Below, one piece after another: positions 1-10,800 of a stretch of DNA of 64,000 nt. The notes beneath the pieces are model-generated. The model saw only the letters and a program-made list of their open reading frames with translations, did no database searches and had not been told where the DNA came from. Numbering within the stretch: the first letter of the stretch is position 1; the number at the start of each line of letters is the position of its first letter. A program made the position numbers and the translations under genes. Location of the stretch: assembly GCA_019009955.1 (NCBI GenBank), contig CM032233.1, forward strand, positions 11,786,501 through 11,850,500, in the 5' to 3' direction. The DNA is from Riptortus pedestris. Lineage: Eukaryota > Arthropoda > Insecta > Hemiptera > Alydidae.

Positions 1-62
1 GATAAATATGTTACGTTTGGAGAAATATGCTTAGTTAACGCAGGACCTGCGTTATGAACTTT
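1..62 (-). mobile_element. Helentron-like repeat, terminal fragment
   Basis: tgcttagttaacgcagg...cctgcgttatgaactttt is a diverged copy of the family's 5' terminus read on the minus strand. The rest lies outside the window. Confidence 0.5.
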
Positions 63-125
63 TACTTCACTGAATGTCTGCGCGTTTACTGTACATGTTA
101 TAGGGCGTTTGTACTACTTGGTTAA

Positions 126-1150
126 CCCTAGAACGGTAGTGATATTATTTCCCATTTAATGGTATTGATACGTAAATTTTACGTGTGCAACTGGTAATTG
201 GTGAAATTATTCAAATTTTGTTAATGTTTGGGACTATTTTTTTATTTTATTAAAAGATACACTTTCCTTTAACTTATATCTACGTTAATATCTAATAATG
301 TGCACGACCTTTCTTTCAGGCGCTTTGTTCGAAACACGTTCCGGAGGTTGTGTGCTCCATTCATATCCATTCTTACCAAGCACAACCCCACCTTCTACAT
401 TTATTGTAACTGATCTGTCAATATTGTGCGGTTGAGAGGTTTTAGGTTTTTGTTTCCCTCTTTGTTTCTTCTCTTTCTTCGATTGCCTTGATGTTTTCTA
501 AAATGTTCTCACTCTCATCGCTATCTAGCCCACTCTGTGTTGCAATCATTTCCGAAGGCTCAACCTCCTCATCACTAGGAGAATACTCCGGATAATCATT
601 GCTGTCGTATCCATATCCATCTATTTCATAATTGTCATTTTCCCCATCTGACTCATCGGAGAGTTCTTTCAAATAATTTCTGATTTCTTCGTCCGTTGAA
701 TATTTTTTCTCCATTTTTCAGAAACTATAAACAGATTATTATTTATATTCTTTCTATACATCTTAGTCTTTTTTATATTAAAAATTAAAAGTTAAAATCA
801 TTAACAGAAAATAAATTAGAATATAAAAATAAATTGGAAGAAAATAAATTGAGAATAATATTAACTAAATTATAGCATAAAAACCAGTTATTAGTAGCGA
901 TGGGTAAATTTTACGTGGAAAAAATTTGCGGTTAATAGTATTGATACGTAAATATTACGTGTCGTTTTTATTTCAAAAAATAGTATTGGATAAGTGGGAA
1001 GGTTCACTTAGCTGCATTTGGCAGAGGTCAAGTCCGAACTGTCTGGAGGGCTCATAGCTGAAGGATGGGGGTGGTGGGGTCGTTAACGGCCCTTTGATAA
1101 CAGTTCAAACCAGATCATACGTAATGTTTACGTTCACTGCCATTCTAGGG
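126..1150 (-). mobile_element. Degenerate piggyBac element with intact ends and TTAA duplications
   Basis: Left end ccctagaacggtagtg and right end cactgccattctaggg are inverted repeats (14 of 16), flanked on both sides by TTAA (122-125 and 1151-1154), the signature of piggyBac transposons. Only 1025 bases remain, so most of the transposase is deleted. It split an older sequence, since the flanks read differently from the inside. Confidence 0.88.
285..714 (-). pseudogene. piggyBac transposase N-terminal remnant
   Basis: Minus-strand frame 714-442 is a 90-residue acidic segment starting MEKKYSTDEEIRNYL, the style of piggyBac N-termini. After a frame change near 441 the strand reads on to about 285 with GKNGYEWSTQPPE, resembling the 'G..W...PP' block that precedes the catalytic domain in PGBD proteins. 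The DDD catalytic core is absent, so it cannot be active. Confidence 0.65.
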
Positions 1151-1224
1151 TTAATAAGACTGGATGAATTCATACGTAGGTTAATCCAATCTTTATGTTC
1201 CTATGGGAAACCGTTCTTATTTCA

Positions 1225-1960
1225 GACGAAAATGAGATTGGTTCAAAACTATATATCAGTGGTGGAAATTTTTGTTTAATCCTTACCAACTTGATATCTA
1301 AACGCTTTATGTAAATGAAAAGATCTTGTTCGTCAGCGGCTGAAATTCGATGAGTGGAGGGAGGGGTGGATTTTGAAGATTCAAAATATCTTTGTTATTA
1401 TATTCTGGTCGAAAAATTATATAATTCTATCATATTGCAAATTTAATTGTCTATAATTACTCTTTATACACATTTTCTTTCGAATATTCACAGAGGTATT
1501 TTCATTTTTAGCGGATTTCCCTTAAGGGAAATCAGCTATTGAGGTCGTACTCATGGCGCCTTCTTTAATTTTTGGACTACTAAAATTTGAGTTATTAAAA
1601 TATAAATTATTCTTACAATTCAGAAGCCGTTTCAGTTGGGAGTTTATTAAAATTAACTGAAAGATTTCTCATTACCGTTAATATTTACTTATGGTGGTGT
1701 TGTGTTACCAGTATGCAGATTTCTCTATTGCTAAACTTCACTTAGGAAATCTGCTTAGTTTACGCAGCCCCTGCGTGACGGACTTTTTTTTATTTTCTGC
1801 CTTCAGTAAGTCAGTCATTAACAATAATAAGCTATTAATTACTGAGGGTTTTTAAGTATTTACTTTAAAATACTTGATTTTAAATAGGGAAGCATGGGTT
1901 AAATTTAGATACAAGTTGATTTAAGATGGAAATCTACAGATCCCATGATTTAACTATTAT
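1225..1960 (-). mobile_element. Helentron-like repeat, split by a nested copy
   Basis: The core sequence runs to 1509, is broken by the copy at 1510-1784, and resumes at about 1785 with the next expected segment (tattttctgccttcagta then aataataagc). Confidence 0.7.
1510..1784 (-). mobile_element. Helentron-like repeat, internally deleted nested copy
   Basis: Has the terminal palindrome gatttcccttaagggaaatc (1514-1533) at one end and cgcagcccctgcgtgacgg with gac at the other, but lacks the microsatellite and half the core. It inserted in a T run of the older copy. Confidence 0.78.
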
Positions 1961-1971
1961 ACTGGTGGCTG

Positions 1972-2104
1972 TATTAGAAGATTTCCCTTCAGGAAAATCA
2001 GCTTTTGAGGTCGTACTCATGACGCGATTTTCGAAAAATTTCTTCAAATGTCCATCGATTCTACCCAGGAGATGACGAAAATGAGGTGCGTTCAAAACTA
2101 TATA
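1972..2104 (-). mobile_element. Helentron-like repeat, 3' portion interrupted by the Tigger element
   Basis: Palindrome end at about 1978 and the conserved block through gacgaaaatgaggtgcgttc, cut in its TA microsatellite at 2104. Confidence 0.75.
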
Positions 2105-3845
2105 CAGTAGGGACCCGATTAACCGAGTCGATCGGGACCGCTGTTACCTCGGTTAATCGAAATTCTCGGTTAATCGGAACCTACTAATACCAGCTGAAAA
2201 TGTAAGGTTTTTAGAATAAAAACTAGTACCTACCTATAAGTTTAATAATTATATTCATATTTACATTTTTTAATCATAAATTAATAATAGAAGTAGAATG
2301 TATGTACATACATACATATTTGTAGTATAAAATAACATCGGACACAAAAAAAAAATTAATGGAAAATCGGAAAACTATTTTGATTTAAAAAAAATCATTT
2401 ATTGTTGTTTGTTTTAAACAACTGCTTCTATCAGCAGCTGCAGTGTCTCTCCACTTCCTTAACATCATCAGTTCATATGAAGGCACATCACCTCTGCCTT
2501 CTAAATAGTGTAGTGACCTGTCAAGTAGGTTGAAACCCTCCTCATGGCTTACTTCCGTGGGGATAGATACCTCGTCTCCTTCATGCTCTTCTTTGTTAGT
2601 TGTTTTCATTATTTCATTAATGATTTCCTCTTCCGTTAGGACCGCTGATCTCTTTAATGATTCTTCATTGACCCAATCCGTAACTTGGAAGTCCATTACA
2701 TCTTGGGAGTTAAGATCTTTTAACAAAGAGCACAACTCCAGATTTGTTGGTGGCAGTTTTTTTTCGTCAAGAAAATTTTTGACGTGTGGTACAAAATTAT
2801 GTTTGAACCAATGCTCGAAAATTTCAGCACTCATCCACGCAGATTTTTGATGTTTATAAACAACCGGCAGGTTATTAAAATTGGCGTGTTTGAGGGCTCT
2901 AGGTTTGGCTGATTTTCCGATTAAAACTAACTTTAGTTTATCCTCTCCACTTGCATTCGCGCAAACCAAAACAGTGACCCATCTTTAACACCCTTGAAAC
3001 CACTAACAGATTTTTCCATATTCGTTGCTAGAGTTTTTTGGGGCAACACTTTATACCACAAACCGGTCTCATCAGCATTGTAAATTTGGTCCGCGCATAG
3101 ATTATGGGACTTTACTAATAAAGAAAAACTATTACTAATAAATCTGGTCGCAGATTCCGTGTCTGCTGAAAGTTTTTCCACGGAAATGGCGAGTGCTCTT
3201 ATGCCGCGTGTCTGTTTTTAAAACGACTTAGCAAACCTTTACTCGCCTCAAATTTCTCTATAGGCGAATTTAATTTTAAATTAAGAGACAATGCTTTCTC
3301 TTGAATTATTGGACCACTTACCGGGAATCCTTGCACTCTTGCCTGGTAAAACCACAGTAAAAGGGCTTCTTCTAAAAGCTCACACGATGACTTCTTCAAT
3401 GTAGATCTGCAGTTAGAAGCCTCCTTGGATGCACTTTGATAAACATAGTTTTCAATTTGCTTCCTATTCCTCCTCCAGTCACCGACAGTATTTTCACCGA
3501 CACAATAATCCTGAGAAACTTTTTTTAAAGACTCGCCTTTGTCCAAGCGATGAATTGCTTCTAATTTTTTTTCAAGCGAAATAACCACTCTTTTACGTTT
3601 TAATATTCCCGGAACAGGGGAAGGAGGGTTGGACGCGGTGCTAGAGATGCATTTCTCAGAAGGCAATTAACGACTGTCTTAGAGCTTCCTTTTCAATAAA
3701 CCGCTTGCTGTACACCTGCATCCGGCCTAGGGTTTTGAGGGTTTTAAAAAGGTTCATAATCACTTCCAAAGGTTACTTTTTTTTTTTTTTTTTTTTAAAT
3801 GTTTGGCACCTCGGTTAATCGGGACCTCGGTTAATCGGGTCCATA

Positions 3846-3848
<3 letters not shown>
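2105..3848 (-). mobile_element. Tigger/pogo-type DNA transposon, defective copy
   Basis: Terminal inverted repeats begin CAGTAGGGACCCGATTAACC (left) and CAGTATGGACCCGATTAACC (right, reversed), with TA at both flanks (2103-2104 and 3849-3850). It inserted in the TA microsatellite of a Helentron-like copy. It holds a broken transposase on the minus strand. Confidence 0.88.
2385..3666 (-). pseudogene. Broken Tigger/jerky-type transposase
   Basis: Three minus-strand pieces. 3666-3199: psq/CENP-B-type HTH DNA-binding region (RKRVVISLEKKLEAIHRLDK, later GENTVGDWRRN and SKGLLSRFKNRH). 3181-2933: first catalytic Asp in NADETGLWYK. 2969-2385: GKSAKPRALKH and a C-terminal acidic tail. Two frameshifts separate them (near 3199 and near 2950). 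The 'LLLDNAPSHP' block and the third Asp are missing by internal deletion after KKLPPTNLEL. The DDE_1 core is therefore incomplete. Confidence 0.82.
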
Positions 3849-3904
<56 letters not shown>

Positions 3905-4290
3905 TATATTTTTCACAGTTCTTATATTTTTGAAATGTCATTGATTTATCACAAACTCTCAACAAACTCTGAAAAATCTACCATGTATTTATGTACTTAT
4001 AATAGTCACCAACATGATATCCATTTTACAGTACAATTTCTTTATAATTCTTATTGGTGACCCCATCTTGTAATAGTTCATTGGAAATTTCTTTTTGAAG
4101 ATTCTTAAGAAATGTATATTTCTAAATTTTTAAATTCAATTTGTATTTGTCATCTTCCTGTTCCTGCCTCTCCTATCCTCTCTTCCCTAAAAAGGTAAGA
4201 ATTTTAATTTTAAGCACCTATTGAGTTTGTAATCATGACACAATTTTTGGAAAAATTCTACCAGGATTTTCCAAGCTTGGGTCTACGACT

Positions 4291-4411
4291 TTTAGAAGAT
4301 TTCCCTCAAGGGAAATCAGCTATTTAGGTTGTACTCATGACGCGATTTTCGAAAATTTTCTTCACATGTGCATCTATCCTACCTAGTAGATGACGAAAAT
4401 GAGGTCCGTTC

Positions 4412-4461
<50 letters not shown>

Positions 4462-5265
4462 CTGTTAACGATCAGCAGTCGCAATTTTTGTTTGATCGTT
4501 ACCAAATTTCATATTTAATCATTTTATGCAAAAATAAAAGTCAAGCCGGTAATGGCTGAAATGGGGCAAGTGGGAGGGGGGTTTAGAGGGGAGAATTTTG
4601 AAAATTCGAAATATCTCCGTTACTATAGACGGGTCGAAAAATTATATAGAACCAATCTTATTGCAAATTAAATGATCTATAAATAGTGTTCTATAAATAT
4701 TTTCTTTATCATGAATATTAACCGAGATATATGGATTTTATAGTTTTCCGCTTTCAGTAAACCCCCACTCCTACTCATGTTATACTAATAATAAGCTTTT
4801 ATATCGTGAACCACTTCATTACATGGTTAAATAAGGAACATTGCTTTCATTAAACTCTTACTTAGTGAGATATATGCAAATACGTTCTGTTGACCCCCTC
4901 CCCCTTCTTTTGTTCTTGGATTACTAAAATTTAAGTAATTGAGATTAAAATTATTCTGATTCATTACAAATTACAGCATTAGTTATAGTAAATAGTTTTT
5001 AATAAAATGAATGTGTTATATTCAGATATATTTCATTAATGGTCTTTCTTTCCTGTCTAGAATTCAGGTTGACTAGCCTGTTTGTTTACAATTCAGACGC
5101 TTTCCGTTGTAGAGTGCTTAACTTGTAACTGAAAGATTTCTCATTACCGTTTGAATTTATTCACTTAATATTTGCGGTGCTGTTATCAGCATGTATATTT
5201 ATCTATTGTAATCCTTCCCTTGGGAAATCTGCTTAGTTTAAGCAGCCCCTGCAGTTCTGGCATTT
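4291..5265 (-). mobile_element. Helentron-like repeat, near full length
   Basis: Palindrome end at 4298-4317, TA microsatellite at 4420-4458, full core, and the gggaaatctgcttagttta end at 5222. About 970 bases; the last bases (gcagttctgg) have diverged. Confidence 0.82.
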
Positions 5266-6830
5266 TCTGCTTTCTGTTGTGTACTATATTGCTTAGCGCC
5301 TTTTGGGACTGTTTGTTCTTTCAACCTGTCCAGTGGCCATATTTTGTCCCATTTGATACCACAAAAGATGTATGCACTTCCATTAGTTGAGCGTTGATTC
5401 TGATACACCATGTGTACTGTTCCTTAACAGATCTACAGTTACTCTCCGTTTTTCTCTCTTGAAGTCTGCATTTCACTGTCTTACATGGCCATAGGTTTAT
5501 TCACCATTCTGCTCTTTGAACAAGGTTCTTGAATCAAAGGGCTTTCTGCAGGGCATAAAAACATCTGATCCCTGCAACTATTCTAGCTCCAATGCCAATT
5601 CTATGTTATAGGTCTCAGCTACCATTCCTCAGAGATACTTAAATTATCTGCCAGCAGGGAACATGAGAAACTGACCTGCCTTGACTATCTCATACCCTTA
5701 TTTATAGTGAGACCTAAACCATGTATTCCTAAAACAAATTCTTGTACTGTTCCAAGATGATTCTATCCTTAATTAAAAAATTTTTAATGTGTGCATCTAT
5801 TGTATATGGTAACAACAGGATTAGTTTTTATTCCTTGGATAGAGACTCCTATGGTCAGGCCTGCACATTTATATATATTTGGAATGAAGCTTATCTTTAA
5901 GTAAGAGATAATTAGATTTCTTATTCTCTTATCAGTTGGCCATCCATCCTGTAACATTGTATATTTTACGCAGTATCAATATCAGTAGACAATCCATCCT
6001 CTTCCAGAGGATTTCGATCTTATATCAGTGGGTCATCCTTCCTCTCTCCATGAATATTCTTTACTTTATCAGTCTTTATAGCCCTTCAAAAATACTGGTT
6101 ACTTTTATTTTTTGTACAGCGAAATGAAAATGAAAAATCTAAGGGATTACACTAATAAAAACCTCACATATTTTCCCATTGTACTATAAGTATAAAATAC
6201 AAGTCTGCTCACCACATTTCTCATCTCCATCCCCCTCCCTTCATGAGATTAGATTATCACTCATCATTTAGATATATTTTACCATTATAGTTTTAAACCT
6301 TGTGCATGTGATTAGAAGAAAAAAAAGACTTGGAAAAAATTGTTTTTTTTCTTTTATCCAAATATTAATTTTCGAATATTGAAATATCAATAAATTAATT
6401 TGCGATTTATCTTCACCTCGTTTTGTTTGCGATTTTCTGAGAAGAATGATTGTTATTTGCTCTTTTCTCTTCATTTTGATTGTTATTTAATTTTGTAATT
6501 AGATATATCAGGTCATATGGGTTATCGTACTGAATCGTTATCTCTGATGGGAATCCATTGGATAAACCCATTATACTTTTTAATTTCTTATCCATTTTAT
6601 GTTCATTTTGTATCTAAATATTACTGGATACCTTTCTGATATTTATGTTGAACATTTTCAGTCTTGCTGAATTTTTTCCCCAATAGATTATTTTTACCAG
6701 TGACTCTTACTAGTTATGTCAAGGATGAATACTAATGTAGGGTATTAATTTGTTTCAGTATATTTAGTTAAATTAGAGCTATACTTTCTAGTGTGTGTTA
6801 ATATATGTGTTTATTTGTTATGTTGTGCAG
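5266..6830 (+). other. Non-coding stretch upstream of the receptor's first coding exon
   Basis: AT-rich, without repeats I recognise and without convincing ORFs. It probably contains intron sequence and perhaps the untranslated first exon and promoter, but I see no clear core promoter motif. Confidence 0.3.
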
Positions 6831-6980
6831 TTGTTGCTGTTTGGTGGCTGTTAGGGCAAAGTGGAATGGAGGCCCTCAACATCTGTTACCAGTTACTTTT
6901 TATTCTTTGTTACATTGCATTTTTTGGGGCTAACAGCGATCAAAATTCCACTTGTGCACCAGGTCTTCTCACTGCCGGAG
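6831..6980 (+). CDS. dome: Receptor exon 1: short 5'UTR and signal peptide
   Basis: A good splice acceptor (pyrimidine-rich, ending tgtgcag) lies at 6830, so an untranslated exon probably sits upstream. The first ATG in frame is at 6866. It encodes a hydrophobic leader (MEALNICYQLLFILCYIAFF) and about 16 more residues. Donor gtatgt is at 6981; 115 coding bases, ending in phase 1. I could not locate the upstream exon or promoter. Confidence 0.75.
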
Positions 6981-7810
6981 GTATGTATTCTACTTTGATT
7001 CTTAATATACTATATATTATTATATTATATTTTTCTATTTCGACTCATTTAATGATATGACGATAATAGACTGAGGGTTGCTTATTAAATTTCACTAATG
7101 TCTGGTGGCAGTATGGGGTGTAAGGGGGTGTATAGCACTTTGCCTTATTATTCTTTATTATTATAGTAATTGTTTTGATTTCATAGTCTGGAGGATGGAT
7201 GTACTAGTTGTTTGGTGTATAGCTTGTCATTTATTTAGCCATAAGTAATAGTCTTATGATTTTAGTAACATTTACCCAATGGCAAAGGGGTGATCTGTTG
7301 GAAAGTGCCTTCGTCATTCTAGTACACTCCCTCTATATATCCTCCCTCTCCATCAACCTCTTACAAATGGCCACAGACAATATCTTATAAAGCTGTGAGG
7401 AGGAGCCTGCATAATTTCCACACAAGATTATTGCCTTTTATATGAAAAGGTACAATGACTGCATACTCCCATTGGCATTTTAAAATTATTTTGTATTACC
7501 TGGTAAACCTCATACCAAATTGTCTGTTCTGTATGCTTTGGCAGTTCTGAAGGTATGTCATCTGGCCAGATTTTGAAACATGATTATCTGCTAGCACAGC
7601 TTCTTTAATATGTTTGTTACTGTTTAGTACTCTTGTTATTATGTAGGACTCTTGTGCATCAAAATCAGCAGCATTATAAGCTCTTTTTAGCAGATTTCCC
7701 TTAAGGGAAATCAGCTATTGAGGTTGTACTCATGACGTAATTTTCAGAATTTTTCTTCAAATGTCCATCGATCCTACTTAGGGGATGATGAAAATGAGGT
7801 CCGTTCAAAA

Positions 7811-7852
<42 letters not shown>

Positions 7853-10800
7853 CTCTTACCGCTCTAGCGGTCACAATTATTGTTTAATCGTTACTAAACT
7901 CAATATTTAGTCGTTTTATGTAAAAAGAAAGATCAAGTTCGTTAACGGCTGAAATCGGGCCGGGGGGGGGGGTTTAGAGGGGAGGATATTCGAAATATCT
8001 CCATTACCATACGTCGAAAAATTGTATAAAACCAATCCTATTGCAAATTAGATGTACTATAAATACTGTTATATACATTTATTCACTATCTTGAATATTA
8101 ACCGAGATATTTGCATTTTTCAGTTTTCAGCCTTCAAAGAACCGCCACTTCTACTCATGTTACATAAACAATACTCTGCTACATAATAAATCACATTATT
8201 CGAAGCTTAAATACCTAACATTGTATTCAAGAGACCTTTATTATACGAGATACATGCAATATGTCCTGGTGACCCCCCCCCTTCTTAAGGTTTTGGATTA
8301 CTGAAATTTGATTGATTGAGATAACAATTATTCTGAATCATTATTAATTACAGTACTAGACATAGGAAATAGTTTTCAGTAAAATTAATGTTATTTTCTG
8401 ATATATTTCGGTAATTGTTTTTCTTTCCGGTGTGAGGCGGGCAGACCTGTTTGTTTACATTTCTAACGCTTCCTGTCGGCAGGTTATTGAAATTGGATGA
8501 AACATTTCTTATTTCTGTTTCTATTTATTCACGGTGGTGTTGTGTTACCAGTATGTAGACTTATCTATTACTAAACTTCACAAGCGAAATCTGCTTAGTT
8601 TACGCAGCCCCTACGTGACGGACTTTTTTATTATACAACATCCTTTTTGACATATATATTACACATATTTTGAGTTTACATAGTTAGAATTTCCCAAAGG
8701 AAACTTTGAATGTTTGTATTTTAAATAAATCTCTTTCTTTAGAAAATTCCCAGTATGTTTCATCTCTTTCCATTTGTTAATTCATGTTGCTGTGCAGTCA
8801 GGTAAGCACAACTGGAAGTAATGCATTTGCTTGGTCGAGCAACACTTATCATTAGATTTAGGTCATACTTCAATATTGTACATCTTGGCCACAAAGGCAT
8901 AGAAGAAAGCATTTTCTTCTTCCTCAAGAAAGGGGAGCTTTCTGATTAACATTGATCTGTAGAATCTTCCCTTCAAACTGATCCTGTCTGCAGATTACGT
9001 TGCCAAAACAGTTCAACTCTACTATTGTATCTCAGAGGTTTGTCTGTCTTAGTGAAAGGTTCTACCTATATACTCTATTTATCAGAAAATATTTACTCTA
9101 GATATTCATTGGGCTGAGCCACAACACCTATCTTATATTGCTCCCACAGTCTTCAATGATCTGCTTGCTCCTGGCTCTGCTACATGCTCAATATGTCCAT
9201 ATAACCATAATCCTTTAGTATTCTATTTTTTTTTTCTTGTTCTACCTTTCTGTTGAATCTTTAGTAACATCTGGTGTTGGTTCGAGAGCGTCTCCCCTGT
9301 TTTGAATTCATCCCTTCCCGGATTCATATTTTTAACCACCCTTCCTTTTAGATCTCATGTTATCAGACACTTCAATTGATAAAGATCAGCTTTTCTTTTG
9401 TAGAGTTAGAATGTACGTACCTCATACAACCCTCTTTAACTTCGGCTTTGGTTCTACCACTTCTAGCAGAGTACCACACTAACTAAGCTAACTAGCACCA
9501 CATCCCTGGCTAGAGCTCGGCTAGTAGCCTTTAACAATAATGCATCTCTTACTCCTTCCATAGTAATAAAATAGATTTGATCACTTAGTCCATCCATTCT
9601 GGAGAAGCTGGGCTGATTTCGTTGAGTATAAGCAAATGTATAATACATCTCATACTCCTTCCGTAGTTATAGAATTAATGATTTGATCACTTAGTCCATC
9701 CATTCTGGAGAAGCTGGACTGATTTCGTTGAGTATAAGCAAATGTATAATACATCTCATACTCCTTCCGTAGTTATAGAGTTGATGATTTGATCACTTAG
9801 TCCATCCATTCTGGAGAAGTTGGGCTGATTTCATTGAGTATAAGCAACAAGTGTATAATACATCTCTTACTCCTTCCATAGTTATAGAGTTGATAATTTG
9901 ATCACTTAGTCCATCCATTCTGGAGAAGCTGGGCGATTTCGTTGAGTATAAGCAAGTGTATAATACATCTCATACTCCTTCTGCAGTAATAGAGTTGTTA
10001 ACTACCGCGCATATCCCACACATCCAAAAGTTATTTTTGCAGAGAATATATTATATTTTACATAAACAATTATATGTATAATTTACCTCAACAACCACGT
10101 CTAATGGCATGAGTTGCCAGAATGTTTGGTGGACCTCTTGTATCTTGTTTAAACTTTATTGTGTGAGAACTGTGTATACTGTATGCTTTGAGGATAGAGG
10201 TTCGCACTTCAAATACTGTTTGACCACTTGCGATATTGATGAGTTTATTTTATTATTTATATATTTTTAGTTTCTAACCCATTTTCGGTCTATGAGTTGG
10301 ATTTGATTATTCTTTTCATGTACGGACCAGGTAAAAACAGGTGATTCTAAGACTTCCCAACCCTAAGTTTCATCCTCTTCTGGAAAAATATAGGTTTTTT
10401 AAAATTGCAGATATTATTTGTTTTAGACGTAGAAAAGCAGGTTCAAGTTAAAACTTATATTCGTATAATATAACCAACATAATTTTTATATTTAAGGTCA
10501 ATTTCTTCCTTTTATTAACAAAAACAGTGTCTCCAATTAATTAAATGATGATTATGAATGGGGCTAAATACTGTAATATTCGAACAAATTAACTTTTATA
10601 TATTCAGTTTTATTCATATAATTTTATCTGGAAGTTAAATAACATGATCATATAAATTTAAAAACAAAGCAAACTCTTGCTCTGTGTGTAGTTTATTTTA
10701 ATATTTTTTTAAATTTAAGTTCATTTTTTATTCTTTTCAGTGACAGTGCCTAAAGGAGATATTAAGATTGAATATGGGAATCCTCTTGAAATATTCTGCA

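Noticed and set aside
2530..2850. Plus-strand 106-codon ORF
   Set aside because: Shadow of the minus-strand Tigger transposase remnant.
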